From positions 1,116,001 through 1,180,000 of the forward strand of contig JBCAML010000015.1 of NCBI GenBank assembly GCA_038503075.1: a stretch of 64,000 nt of DNA, given 5' to 3'. Position 1 is the first letter of the stretch. Each line of letters opens with the position of its first letter. The DNA comes from Gyromitra esculenta (lineage: Eukaryota; Ascomycota; Pezizomycetes; Pezizales; Discinaceae). The notes beneath the pieces were generated by a model, which had not been told where the DNA came from, searched no databases, and saw only the letters and a program-made list of their open reading frames with translations. Shown here in pieces: positions 23,330 through 34,523 of this stretch. A program made the position numbers and the translations under genes.

Positions 23330-24600
23330 CAATTGCGAAGACATAAACGGGCGGACACCAATATCGATGGCAGCCGGGAATGGGTACGAAGAGTTAGTTG
23401 AGATGCTACTGCAGACACAAGGGGTAGATGTGAACTCTGGGGATTGTTTCGGTACGACTCCGCTTTTATGGGCAACGAAGGAAGGACACACAAAAACTGT
23501 AAAACAACTACTCAAGAGTGAGGGCGTGGAAGTCAATTGCAAGAATATCATGGGCCAGACGCCTCTATTGATTGCAGCAGAGAAAGGACACAAGACATTA
23601 GTCGAAGTATTGCTCGGGACAGACAGGGTAGATGTGAACTCCGAGGACTGCTTCGGCGAGACGCCGCTCTGTTGGGCAGCAAAGGAAGGGCATGTAAAGG
23701 TTGCGGGACTGTTACTCCGAGAAAGAGAAGTAGACGGCAACCATAAAAATAACCAGGATCGAACACCCCTATCAATGGCGGCGGAGAACGGCCATGGAGC
23801 ATTAGTTGAGGCGTTGCTTCAGATAGAGGGGGTAAATGTTAATTCCAAGGATTGCTTCGGTGCGACGCCGCTTTGGTGGGCAGCAAGAGGAGGACATATA
23901 GAAGTCGTGAAACAGCTACTCCTGAATGAGGAAGTAGACTGCAACTACAGAAACAACGAAGGTCGCGCACCCCTATCGATAGCGGCGGAGAACGGCCACA
24001 GGGCATTAGTTGAGCTGTTACTCCGAGAGAGCAGAGTGGACATAAACACTAAGGATTGCTTCGGTATGACGCCTCTTTGGTGGGCAGCAAGGGAAGGATA
24101 CCTAAGAATCATGAAACAACTGCTTAGGAGGAAGGATGTGGATGTTAATTTTAAGGACCGTGGAGGTCGTACCCTCCTATCGATAGCAGCAGAGAACGGG
24201 TACGGAGCACTAGTTGAGGCGTTACTTCGAGTCGACGGGGTAGATGTGCACACCAGGGATTGCTTCGGTACGACACCGCTTTTGTGGGCAGTAAGGGGAG
24301 GGCGTACAAAAGTTGTGAGGCAACTACTCCAGAGAGGAGCTGGAGATGTAAATTGCAAGGACAACATGGGCCGGACACCCCTATCGATAGCGTCGGAGAG
24401 AGGCCATACAGCATTAATCGATGTATTACTCCAAGAAGAAGCGGTGGATGTGAACTGTAGGGATCTCTGTGGTTCGACACCATTGCTGCGGGCAGCGAGA
24501 AACGGACATACGAAAGCTGTGAGACGGCTACTCCAGGTAAAAGGAGTGGAAATCGATTGTAGGAACGAAAGCGGTCAGACACCATTATCAGAGGCGGTAG
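23330..24600 (+). repeat. Ankyrin array with a 204-bp two-repeat unit
   Basis: The DCFG-type loop codons start at 23442, 23646, 23850, 24054, 24258 and 24462, exactly 204 bp (68 codons) apart. Each unit holds two different ankyrin repeats: type A (NGRTPLSMAAENGH-like) and type B (DCFGTTPLWWAAREGH-like). This regular A-B alternation shows growth by duplication of a dimer. Confidence 0.93.
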
Positions 24601-24716
24601 AGAGGGAGCATAAAAGAGTGATTGAAGAGTTATGGTCGATGGAGCAGGGGTTGGCGGGACAGTGTCTCTGGGATGGGACGAAGATACCTACATTTAACTT
24701 TGAACTTCAGGATTGA

Positions 24717-25290
24717 TTGATTGTCGGGGAGAGTGGGAGGATGTCTGATGGGATGGCATCCATGACTCGTTCTTAGCTAAATGGCTGTGTTTTTATGTAT
24801 TACAGAGGAGCTGGAGGAGGGATTTGGAGGAGGGATTCTTAGTATTTTCGTTTTCAGAGGAGTTATACGTTGGGCGGAAAAGTTGGAGTTTAGCTGTCAC
24901 ACGGTGTGGTAGAGGGAAGCTCTTGCAATTGTGTGGTTGATCCCACAGGTTTCCTTTTTCGTTTATTTCTAGGGTTTTTGCTGAGTGAATGTCGCGTGTC
25001 TCTTTATTACTCTTCTGTCTGGAGAATTAGGTAGCTCTAAACTCAAAGATAGTAAACGTTGAGGGGTCGGTATTTCTTTCGTCTCTAACTTTTCGTATAC
25101 AGGCTACTGGTAACTAAAACTGTTAGAATCTATAAAAGCATTTTAACCTACTCTATAATATATTTAAGCCCGGATATTCAAATGTTAAAAACAGGGACTT
25201 CTTTTTTTATTGATTCCCATACCCCGTCACCAGAAAACCCCCCAAATATAAAATCCCAACTACTGCAACCGTGAACCCACTCCACCCAAA
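24717..25290. other. Convergent 3' flanks of the NLR and the AIG2-like gene
   Basis: 574 bp with purine-rich GGAGGAGGGATT tandem pieces near 24810-24840 and A+T-rich sequence. No gene seen. Confidence 0.5.
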
Positions 25291-25857
25291 TCATTTCTCA
25301 CTCGCCCCCTCATTTTCATCCTCGTCTTCACTCGCACTCGCACTACCCGTAAAACTCCTCATATACATACCACTCTTCTTAAACTTTGCAAGCGACCACT
25401 CTCTAACTTCAGTATCCACCAGTTCGTCCCGAGTGCCACCCCAGACATAACACCTGGCGACCTTCAACCCCCTCCTAGTCCCTCCCCACCCAATAGTGAC
25501 CTCCACAGCCTCATCATCATACAGTCCGGCCTCAAACCACTCAATGCGTGATTCCTGCTGCCGCGTAAGACCACTCACCAGATACCCTTCGACAAAATCC
25601 TCCGCGTTACCAGTCTTCGCAATAGCCGGGAAGTCGGCATATTTGACAGCGTACCGTTTGTAGCCGTAGAGGGTTGCACGGGCCATTTGGGTCGCTTTGA
25701 GGGTTTTCGGGGTTGCTAAATCGGAGGCGTGGGGGGCGATGATTCGGAAGAGGATGTTGGATGACATGAGGGAGCCGTAGACAAAGTAGGGGGCTCGTGC
25801 TACGGTGACGTTGGCACCTCCTGTGGGAATTATTTCTGTTGCTTTGATGATAGACAT
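25291..25857 (-). CDS. AIG2-like gamma-glutamylcyclotransferase fold protein
   Basis: Single exon, 188 residues. The N-terminal YFVYGSLM motif (residues 24-31) is the glycine-rich loop that defines the GGCT/AIG2 fold. The WFEAGLYDDEAVEV segment supplies the conserved acidic residue after Phe, the catalytic Glu in true cyclotransferases. Enzymes of this superfamily cleave gamma-glutamyl bonds to give 5-oxoproline, but many fungal AIG2-like members have unknown substrates. The C-terminus is a short acidic Ser/Glu tail (SASASEDEDENEG). There is no signal peptide. It is convergent with the NLR gene. The fold call is firm; the substrate is unknown. Confidence 0.88.
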   Translation of the reverse strand: MSIIKATEIIPTGGANVTVARAPYFVYGSLMSSNILFRIIAPHASDLATPKTLKATQMARATLYGYKRYAVKYADFPAIAKTGNAEDFVEGYLVSGLTRQQESRIEWFEAGLYDDEAVEVTIGWGGTRRGLKVARCYVWGGTRDELVDTEVREWSLAKFKKSGMYMRSFTGSASASEDEDENEGASEK

Positions 25858-26640
25858 TTCTGTGGCGATGTGTGTGTGTATCGCGGGGTCACGAGCGTAC
25901 GTGTGGGTTAGGAATGTTGTAAGGTGCTTGGAAGTGGGGTGGTGAGTGGGCTTTTATATCTGGGGTGGGAGAAGATCTTAAATGGGCCCGTCGACTAAAT
26001 ACATTATGCGGGTTCTGTATGAGCTGGAATTCCCGAGAACAGTCATGCGTTGAAATGCTATCTTAGGAACCCGAGAATGGCTGCAAGAGCCCCCTTCACT
26101 GGAAGTCACTCGACGGTCGTTGAGTGTTTGGAGTCGTTGGCAGGGGTGACTGATTGTAGGGACATTTCGGACATCCCTGCTTGAAGGCCTGCAGATATCT
26201 CGCTACATTTGAGACCTAAATCACCCATCGCTTGGTATTCTGATTGACACACTCTACTTCTCTCAAGTATAGTGAAGTTAAGATGAGTCACGCCGTCTTG
26301 TCCATCCATACCACTGCTTCAAATCTCAGGCTCATCCAAATAATATTCACTGTCATAGCAATCAGAATAAGCAACAATATTCATCCAATCCTCATATCTG
26401 CTTTACCAAGCATTGAAACCAGATTTCAGCAGGATGAAAAAAAAAAAAAAATCCCACTATTAATTGTTTTCTTAAAATGTCTTTCCTGGCCCCATATCTC
26501 ATATCCATTCCATCATTTTGGATTCCCACCTGCGATAAATTACATAAAAAAACAAAAAAACATAAGCTATGCGCTAGTAGCACAAAAGCAAAAAAACAAT
26601 ACATAACTCCATCACCGTACACATTTATATTTTAATATCT
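25858..26640. other. Intergenic region between AIG2-like gene and IRC22
   Basis: About 780 bp. The first ~150 bp are the promoter of the AIG2-like gene; the rest is A+T-rich with several A runs (for example near 26437-26450). No gene supported. Confidence 0.5.
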
Positions 26641-27542
26641 TCACTCACCCCCCTTCCTGTTCTTGACGCCCTTGGGGGTTCCGCTTCTGGCGCGGGTACC
26701 AGTGGGCTTCTTGATGTGATGCTCCGGGATCCAGCTCTCGTCATAAGCGCCAGTGGCGGTAGTAGGAACGGGAACGGGACGGACAAGACGGACTTGGTCA
26801 GTGTTGGTACGCTTGGTCTTGGGGATGACAGCAGCGAGCCAGGTGTTGTAGACAAAGTAGGCCGAGGCACCGAAACCAGCTGCGAGGAGGAGGTACAGGA
26901 AAAGACTGGCAAGGAATGTTAGTAAGGAATGGCCAAGAAGAGTGATGGGAGTACGCTTACAGTTGGGGGTCCAAGAGAGATGTGGGGGCCTCAACAACAG
27001 AGATAGTCGAGTTGTAAGCAGTCAAGGTGAAGAACTGATTATCGGGAGTCCTGAGGATCATGGCGAGGTTCAGGATAAGGTCTTGGGGGTGCATTTCGGT
27101 GGTGAATTGATAAGGCAGATCAATCTATACGCAATTCCATCAGCCTTGTTCAGTCCCAATCCATCACAATCATCCCAACTCCGAATGGAGCTAAGAAAAT
27201 AAATAAATAGCATACCTGTTGATCTTTGCCCAAAGTTACACCAACCCTCACGTTCGTCAAATTCTTGACCGAAACCCCCTTTTGAGCATTCCACAGACTT
27301 CCCCCAATGAACTCAACACCAACATCACCCTCCTCGAAATTAGTCATATGGAGGCTAATCTTCGTCGGCACGCCATTAACAGCCTTGATCCCAAGCTCCG
27401 GCACCGCATCAACAAAGTCGACACCGACAGTCACATTAAGCTGTCGCGACTTTTCCGCATCCGCAGTATTGTCACCGAGGACATCCGCAGCGGAAGCCAG
27501 GCCGAGGGTAAGTAGCGGGAGTAGGGCCGAGAAGAATTTCAT
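26641..27542 (-). CDS. IRC22: Translocon-associated TRAP-alpha-like ER membrane protein (IRC22 family)
   Basis: Exons 27542-27216, 27124-26961 and 26905-26641 give 251 residues. Residues 1-19 (MKFFSALLPLLTLGLASAA) form a signal peptide. A luminal beta-sandwich follows, with N-glycosylation sequons (NVT, NLT, NST). A single membrane segment, FLYLLLAAGFGASAYFVY, lies near 165-185, and a basic cytosolic tail ends in KGVKNRKGGE. This matches the signal-sequence receptor alpha / IRC22 family, which sits beside the Sec61 channel in the ER. The junctions after LGKDQQ (GTATGC) and within DPQL (GTAAGC) are clean. The family call rests on topology and on the HMTNFEEGDVGVEFIGG-type luminal core. Confidence 0.85.
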
Positions 27543-30500
27543 CGTGAGTATGTGTATTGTGTGTCGAAGATGAGATGGGATTAAGAATGGTGGGTATAGG
27601 TGGGCTGAAAGATATATAATGCTTAGAGGAGGGATAGGAGACGCGGAATTTTTTTGTGCCGGGAGGACAGTCTGTCATCTATTGCTTTTACGCGCGCCAA
27701 GCCTTTTGATGCTGCATGGAACCATCGGGAGAAGGTTCGAGATCTGGGATGCCCATCGCGCAATGAAACCTCTTATGGGTCTTTTAGCTTTTATGAGGAA
27801 GAAGGAAATACGATCTGAGTTCGAGCTATTTGTTGCGGATGTCATAACTGGTGGGAGTAATAATGTTCCTGTTTAGGACTGGATGTTAATACCATAGGGT
27901 TAGGGTTTACCTCATGTAAGAATTGTATTCGTTTTCGCTGGGGGTAGCAATTCACTAGACAGAAAAATTGCAATAGTAATCAAAGATATCTAGAGAGGTT
28001 TTTATACATGGTCACATTGGATATGTCAGACTGTTTTCCCGGAATGCCGACAGTCTAAGAGTCCTGCCGTAGGAAGAAAGGTAGGAGGAACAATAACATT
28101 CAGAGAAGCAACTAAAATTTCGCCAACTCCGACGGAGAGATTATAATTACCAAACACGAGTCAGGGATTTGAACTGGCTTACTTAAGGGGACCAGTTCGA
28201 TACTATCCTAAGAACCTAAGGTATCCCTATTGAGCTATGCCTTGGCTTCGATGCTAACTACTCGAGGATGAAGCGCCACAAAGATTAGGGATTAGAGAAT
28301 CCGCTTCCCAGCTAGATTGATATAGTAAGCAGGGACGTGAGAAGCACCCCTGTGTACGTGAATGAGTAGAGAAATTTTGCCCACATCTGCCAAAAGCGTT
28401 TCCTGGCACCTCAAAGGCAACCATGTCGAAGGAAACGATAGCAAGCCGATATCCCCAGGAATTCGAAGAAGGATCAGTGAGGTTTCAAAAAACCTGTGTG
28501 TAGTTGGTTATGTTCTAAGAACTAGGAACCGAACGTAGGAGCTCGCATCCATCTCCTACCACCATGAGTACCAGCCTATGGGTTCTAAGCCGAACGAACG
28601 AACCTTTTTCTAGTCTGCTATATCTCTGCTCTTTTGCTTTATCACTTTTTCACTTTTCTCCCATGAACCTTTGGCGTCTCCGAGATTGCTCGCGTTTGTT
28701 TCAGGTATTAGAGTTTGATTGCTAACATCTCTACAAGCATAGCGCCGGTGACCCTTCTTTACAGTTTTTATATCTCGCAGATTTGAGAGAGTATGTACTT
28801 CACATGAAATCTAGGCTCTACGTAATGTGTATTTAATTAAGTATAAAAATCTCGCGATCGATCTATTCACGGTAAAATTAAGATTCAAAGGAATCAACCT
28901 CTGTTACATGTGCTCGCTCAGCTTTATACAGTTACAGCCTTCGCCAAGAATTTTATAGCTAGATACGCCATTAGACTACATGTATGCGTGAGGGATATAG
29001 GATGGCGGGCTTGTCCTACTAAATGAGGCTGCGGTGTAATGAAGAGATGACATCGCCGAGAAACCTTTTGCTTGAGAGTAAATAGAGATCGATCTCTTCA
29101 TTAATAGATTGAAAATCAACTGCAATTGTCCGGGACAGCTCACCATCAACCGTTCAGGCTTCCTAACCCTGATCGAGCGTTGAGATCATGGAATATCATT
29201 CGGGTGCTGTGTGATTGACTATGCTAAATTCGGTTTAGCTTGTTTCTGGATCATCGCTCCAAGCTGGATGTATGCTTACTGTGTTTTGGCAATTGAGACA
29301 AGGCACAAAGCAGGGCGAAATTCTTTGTCTGTACACTACAGTTATTTAGGAGGTAACGGAAAATAGGTGCTAACGGAGAGCATGGGGTTGGATCACCTTA
29401 GTAACGGCATGTTTATCATATTTTCCCAAAATCAAGTTACCTGGCCCTGGGATATCTGAGATATACACAGGTACATGTAGTCCTGAGAACATGGCAATTT
29501 CCGGCGAAGTATTGTGAACACAGTGCTTTTCTGTGTTTTTTCTGTCCAGTTCACTTATAGTCTTGTATTGGAATTTATTCTACTCTCTTTAGTTAATTTT
29601 GTTCATAAATTCGAATCCATCAGTTTGTTGAACCACAGCGCAGATCCTTGTTCTCCATTGCTACCTATTTTCTGTTACTCCATAATTATAAACGACTATA
29701 TTACTGAAATCTGATTCTACTCTACTCCTTATTGTGATAAAGACTACATCCTATACTACATGCATGTAAGTTATAGGTAATGTCTCGGATAACCGGATCA
29801 TAAATACGCGTAGTAAGGCGAACAGCATCTATAAAATAGATCAATCACGATTGCCTAGGCTTAATAGCTTATCTTAAAGCCTCTTTAAGGCCTGTATTTG
29901 ACGGTTTTCAATGTCAGTCGTTATCGTGTGAGCTTGTGGTTACGAGGGTGTTAGTGTTGTAATCAGAATGTTTGGTATTCGATTATGATTCGTGCAGAGA
30001 CTCGAGCAGCCTGTTATCTCTGTACGGGGGCATACGTACTAGCTGTATCTTTAAATTGGACATGAGCTAGAATTGTGGCTGAGTACTGAGTACGCGTACG
30101 GCATATGCATTGGAACTCGAGATATTGATGCTGTGTGAGTGTGATAGGAATCTTAACCTTTAACAAATGAGCGATTAAGAACCTTTCGTTTGAATTACCG
30201 ATTTAGTATGATTTATATGAAATTACCCATATTGACGACCGCAGTGAGGTGGAGAGCTTTCGAGGTTTCGTTTGAGGCTGTGATGCAAGATACACTATTC
30301 CCAATACGATGGTCTAGTTTGTACGACCTTATTGGAAGGTTGGTGATAGCTCTCTAAACCGCCAGAGCTAACCCCACAACGACATCTTATTAGCTAGGTT
30401 CTCCCAAGCTCTTATGAACCACTTTCTAGTTCTAAGATATAACCCGCAATATTAATTCTGCGTTAAAAGTATCGAAGAGCTGGAAACGTTTGGCTCTGAC

Positions 30501-30640
30501 AATATTTACGTGCTTCATTTTGGGTATGAGCCTCATCTAGCCGAACACTAACCCCGCTCTGATAAGAGTATCACGGAAACTCTCTGATAGCAGTTGATTT
30601 ATGTACGGTATAGATATTTCCAAGAGCTCGAGCGCAAACC
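27543..30640. other. 3.1-kb gene desert
   Basis: No credible open frame longer than about 90 codons and no family resemblance. The sequence is A+T-rich with many TA steps, consistent with decayed repeats. It contains a tRNA-like relic at about 28151-28245 and an isolated GGGTTAGGGTTT near 27896. The final part is the promoter of the HeLo NLR. Confidence 0.55.
28151..28245 (-). pseudogene. tRNA-derived relic with A- and B-box
   Basis: On the minus strand TAGCTCAATAGG (28236-28225) fits the RNA polymerase III A box and AGTTCAAATCC (28175-28165) is close to the B box, about 50 bases apart. However, the T stem, the D stem and most of the acceptor stem do not pair, so this is not a working tRNA. 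It may be a tRNA pseudogene or the head of a tRNA-derived SINE. Confidence 0.4.
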
Positions 30641-33600
30641 ATGGAACCTATTGGATTTACCTCAGGTGTTGTAGGTTTGGCTGGTCAGCTATTCAACGTT
30701 GGCTTGCAATGGTACGACATCTTATCAGATACCGAAGATTTCGCGATCGATCATGATCATTTCGTTTGGCAACTCAAAACCGAGCGGAATCGTTTGGTGG
30801 GTTGGGAGAAGATCTGGGGCTTGCACAGTGGTCTGGATCAGAAACTGAGTCCAAATGATTACCGCTATCGTTACGCTGTTGGGACATTGGCGAGGATTGT
30901 TTCCCTTTTCGCAAGTGCTGATCGCCTTAGTAAAGACTATGGTATTCGGGCTATGGCAAAGAACAAACCCAGTCGGTTTGGTGAAATAACGCGGAGGGTT
31001 TCATTCCCACATCGACCACGAATCCATAAAGATGTCCTGATGGACTCAAGTGTGCCAGCACCGCTCCCGTGCCTAGATTCGGTTGGAGTCAAAACTCTCA
31101 AAAGCCCCTCGGTACTCGAGAACAAGGCCCTCGTCCCGGGTCTCGTCGAGGAAATCGTTCGACTTAGAGAAACAGCGGCAAAGTTGCAGCAAACGTTACC
31201 TTTTTATAAGAAACTTCGGTGGGTTGTTGTGGATAAGAAAAAATCTGGCGAACTTATCGAACAGCTGAAACGGTACAATGACGGCCTATTTGCAGTTCTT
31301 TCTGGTCCTGAACCTGCGTTAGCACGGAGTATCCGTCGCGCGTCTCTCACGTTTTCGAAGTTCAATGTTCCGATAAAATTGCCGATGCAAAGAAACCAGT
31401 TTTTCTGTGGACGAGAGAACTTGTTAGAAGAGTTGCATAGAATCCTGAAGCCGAAGGTTGAGATAAAGAACTATCTGGAGAATCAAATCCGGCCGGTTCC
31501 AGGGCGCCGAGTCGCAGTCCTCCACGGCCTTGGTGGGATGGGAAAGAGCCAAATTGCTGCGGAATACGTGTATCGAAACTCCGATAGTTCTTCATATACA
31601 TCAATGTTTTGGATTGATGCTACAAGCCAGGCATCACTAGCACAAAGCGCACTGGGAATGGCAGAGCAACTCGTTTCTCACTACGCAACAGAATGGGAGG
31701 ACGCTAGTCCTGATTTTGTAGAGGTGGGAATTAGGTTGGGCCTACCTGGATGTATCGAGCCCACGGGCAAAATCACGCCAGATGCGAATTCGTCCGATTT
31801 GGTGCTAAAGGCAATGACTAAGTGGTTATCGGGTGCGGAGAACAAAAGTTGGTTGGTTGTTTTTGACAATAACGACGATATCGAGTCCGTGAAACTTCGT
31901 GATTTTTTTCCGACTTGCGATTTTGGAAGTATTATCGTCACTACTCGACGTTCAGAGATCAAAAGCTTCGGGGACGGGATCGAGGTAGAGAAAATCGAGA
32001 AAACCGCTGGAGTTTCGATTTTGTTGAGGAGTTCGGGGAACGAGTCAGCGATTAGGGATAGGGGTACAAGTATGATATCCACTTGATAGGTTATACCTCG
32101 GCCTTGGAAATATAAGCTAAATTCGCTGAAAGATTACGCGGAAGCTGCAGAGATTGTAGAGAGGTTAGGATATCTACCACTAGCGCTTGATCAAGCTGGT
32201 GGGTATATATCGACCAAACAAATACCTCTTTCTAGTTACTTGTCACTGTACACGACCAAATTTAAAGATGTTGCTTCCAAAAGCCATCCGGGGTTAGTAG
32301 AGAGATACAGGAGTGATACGGTGTTCACCACATGGAAAATCTCATTCGACTCGTTACCTAGGCCAGCATCTGAGCTGCTATTACTGTGTGCATTCCTTGG
32401 GAACGGAGAAATTCCGGGCGAATTACTTTATCGAGGAAGAGAAGCAATCCCCCAACTACTCCAAGGTATATACTTCAACCTTATAACTGTCCTTATTTAA
32501 TTCTGACATCGCATCTTTCTAGATGAGGATCTGGTTGATGATGCCATAGAACCCCTTTTATCGTTCTCGTTGGTAAAACGGAAAGGATCCGCGCTTCCTG
32601 GAAACCTATTTTTTCATCCTTTAGTGCTTGAGTGGGCTCGTGAGAGCCAAGATACGGTTGGACGACGAAAATATTCCAGCCAAGCAATTGCCCTTGTTGG
32701 CGCAACATACAAAATGAATCAGAAAGGGGTTCGGACAATGGAAGATTGGGCTTTTGGTTTGCGAATTCTCACTCATATCGACATATCTCTTCATAATATT
32801 CGGGCTATACCTTCAATTGATGATACATACGAAACCTCTGCAGCATGCATCCTAGAGAAAATAGCGGGATACTGTAAGGATCATGGACGGTATCAAGAAG
32901 AAGAGGAGATGCTGCTGAAAGCTTTGGCTATTCGCCAGAAGAAATCAGGTAGCGGCAAGCTTACTCCCCAAATAGCTCGAATTATGTCTGAAATGGGCTG
33001 GGTACATATTCATCTTAGTCGTTATTGGGAAGCGCTGGAGATATTCGAGAAAGTGCTATCCGACAGACAGAAATTATTGGGGATGGAACACCCAGAGACC
33101 TTGCGTGCCAGCCATGGCGTGGCTTCAGCTTTATTTTGGCTCCAAGAGTACACTAAGGCGATAGTACTTTACGAACAAGTCTTAGCTAGCCAAAAGAAGA
33201 TACTGGGAAGCGATCATACAGATACCTTGAGAAGCGCTCATAATATGGCTCTTTCTCTTCATAAGCTTGGAAGATACAGAGAAGCATCAAAGTTGTATAA
33301 AGAAGTCTTGGCCAGTCGGGAAGAGATGCTAGGAAAAGAGCATCCACATACCCTGCTCACTGCTCGGCGTGTGGTTTCGACTCTTCACGACAGCGGTCGG
33401 TACAAAGAAGCTGTGGAATTGTACAAACCACTTTTAGCCAGCCAAGCTAAGGTTCTGGGAAGGGAGCACCCCGATACTTTAATCACCGCTCACTACATGG
33501 CTTCGGCGCTTCGTGGTCTGAAAAAGTACGGCGAGGCGGCAGAACTATACATGCAGATATTGGCGAGCCGGGAGAAAACACTAGGAAACGAGCATTTGTT

Positions 33601-33982
33601 TACTTTGGGCACCGCTCACAACATGGCTTTTGTTCTTCACCACCTCAAAAGGTATGAAGAAGCGGTAGAATTGTACAAGCCTGTTTTAGCTATCCGCGAG
33701 AGAGTTATGGGAAAGGAGCATCCGGATACCTTGAGCACGGCTCGTAATATGGCACTTTCCCTCAAGGAGCTTCAGTGGCATAGGGGGTTAGTGGGGTTGG
33801 GCAAGGAAATATTAACCAAGAGGAAAGTGATACCCGGGGAAAGCCATCTCTTGGTAATTAATACACCGAGAAATATTTGGTGTACGTTTAGAAGTCTGTG
33901 CACACAAAGTTTAGGCTTATGCGGGAGAGAGGGTATTATTTACTTCCTATTTCTCTTTTCATTAATTTATCTTTGTATATAG
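30641..33982 (+). CDS. HeLo-NB-ARC-TPR NLR-type cell-death protein
   Basis: Exons 30641-32063, 32133-32465 and 32523-33982 give ~1071 residues. Residues 1-215 are a HeLo domain (MEPIGFTSGVVGLAGQLFNV start, KLRWVVVDKKKSGELIEQL near the end), the membrane-acting death-effector domain of HET-S-type proteins. An NB-ARC NTPase follows, with P-loop GLGGMGKS near residue 297, SWLVVFDNNDD as Walker B, and GYLPLALDQAGGYI. A winged-helix segment and at least six TPR units with EHP-DTL motifs span ~750-1005. This is the classic fungal NLR plan: ligand sensing by TPRs, oligomerisation by NB-ARC, killing by HeLo. Intron 1 uses a GTACAA donor with the acceptor before ATTACGCG, chosen because in-frame TGA and TAG lie inside it. 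The C-terminal ~40 residues are hydrophobic and may be mis-modelled. Confidence 0.87.
33086..33790 (+). repeat. TPR array with exact 126-bp period
   Basis: The EHP/DH-type codons start at 33086, 33212, 33338, 33464, 33590 and 33716, each exactly 126 bp (42 codons) apart. Every unit has the form (E/D)H-x-x-TL-x-(S/T)A, then RY-EA-ELY, then VLASRE, the kinesin-light-chain-like TPR of fungal NLRs. Confidence 0.93.
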
Positions 33983-34523
33983 GTATATCTTTTTTTTAAC
34001 CCTAATTCCTTGGAAATCCTTTTCTTTTATATCTAGGGGTTTTGACGGGGCGTTTATGCGTTTAGGGAGATGTCTGTTTTCGTGTGTTTCGGTAAGGGGC
34101 ACGGGGAAGAGGGCCTTGGTACTTGGACCTGAGAAGCAGCGAGATGGCAATGGATTTGTGTGCTGGAATATTTCTTGTAGAGGGGTAAGCAAAGAATCCT
34201 TGAAGCTACTGAACAATCTAACTATATGTAGGTCACAGCTAGTGAAACAGCCTCTAGAAGTCGGTCCTCTCTATTATTATGCGAGAACCACCGTTTAACA
34301 CCACTGGAAGTTAAACTTTAGCTTCACCCAAGGTAAGAAGGAGTCCAATATATATGTATATATATATTTTACAGTTTTAATGTATACAACATATACTAAA
34401 TACTAGCTTTGTGTAAAATAGGGAAAAGATAGAAATGTAGAGAGAAGACTACCACCACACTAGGATCAAGCCAGCCAGCCAGCCAGCCAACTGGAGATAT
34501 CGATATATTCCTTAGACCTTTAA
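33983..34523. other. Convergent flanks of the HeLo NLR and UTP8
   Basis: 541 bp, T-rich at the start, with a (TA)n stretch near 34352-34370 and a CCAG tetramer run at about 34470-34489. No gene supported. Confidence 0.5.

Larger units (their letters stand above)
20026..24716 (+). pseudogene. NACHT-ankyrin NLR-type protein, interrupted by one in-frame stop
   Basis: Nine exons keep frame: 20026-20423, 20479-20800, 20854-21073, 21128-21244, 21305-21346, 21404-21748, 21805-21829, 21880-22476, 22547-24716. Together they would encode ~1411 residues apart from one TAA at 22782-22784 (codon 768). Order: basic Ser/Pro-rich leader; fungal NLR N-terminal helical region (from SLWEQAIDKLSVEDRNAF); NACHT NTPase with P-loop GAGKTKLM at ~483-490 and Walker B VIVIDALDE at ~580; winged-helix segment RPLSPRELIAAL; then twelve or so ankyrin repeats at ~950-1375. 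Such STAND proteins act in non-self recognition and cell death. The stop falls between RPLSPRELIAALRI and PPKMEWTVDDGL, which are contiguous in this family. If real, it yields a 767-residue NACHT protein without ankyrins. The start codon is uncertain; an upstream exon is possible. Confidence 0.82.

Noticed and set aside
22794..24716. Ankyrin open frame as an independent gene with its own ATG
   Set aside because: The frame is continuous with the NACHT exons across the single TAA, and MEWTVDDGL is the normal continuation of the winged-helix segment, not a natural N-terminus. An internal start could still be used.
27896..27907. Telomere-like GGGTTAGGGTTT
   Set aside because: Only two units, isolated, with nothing else to suggest an interstitial telomere.
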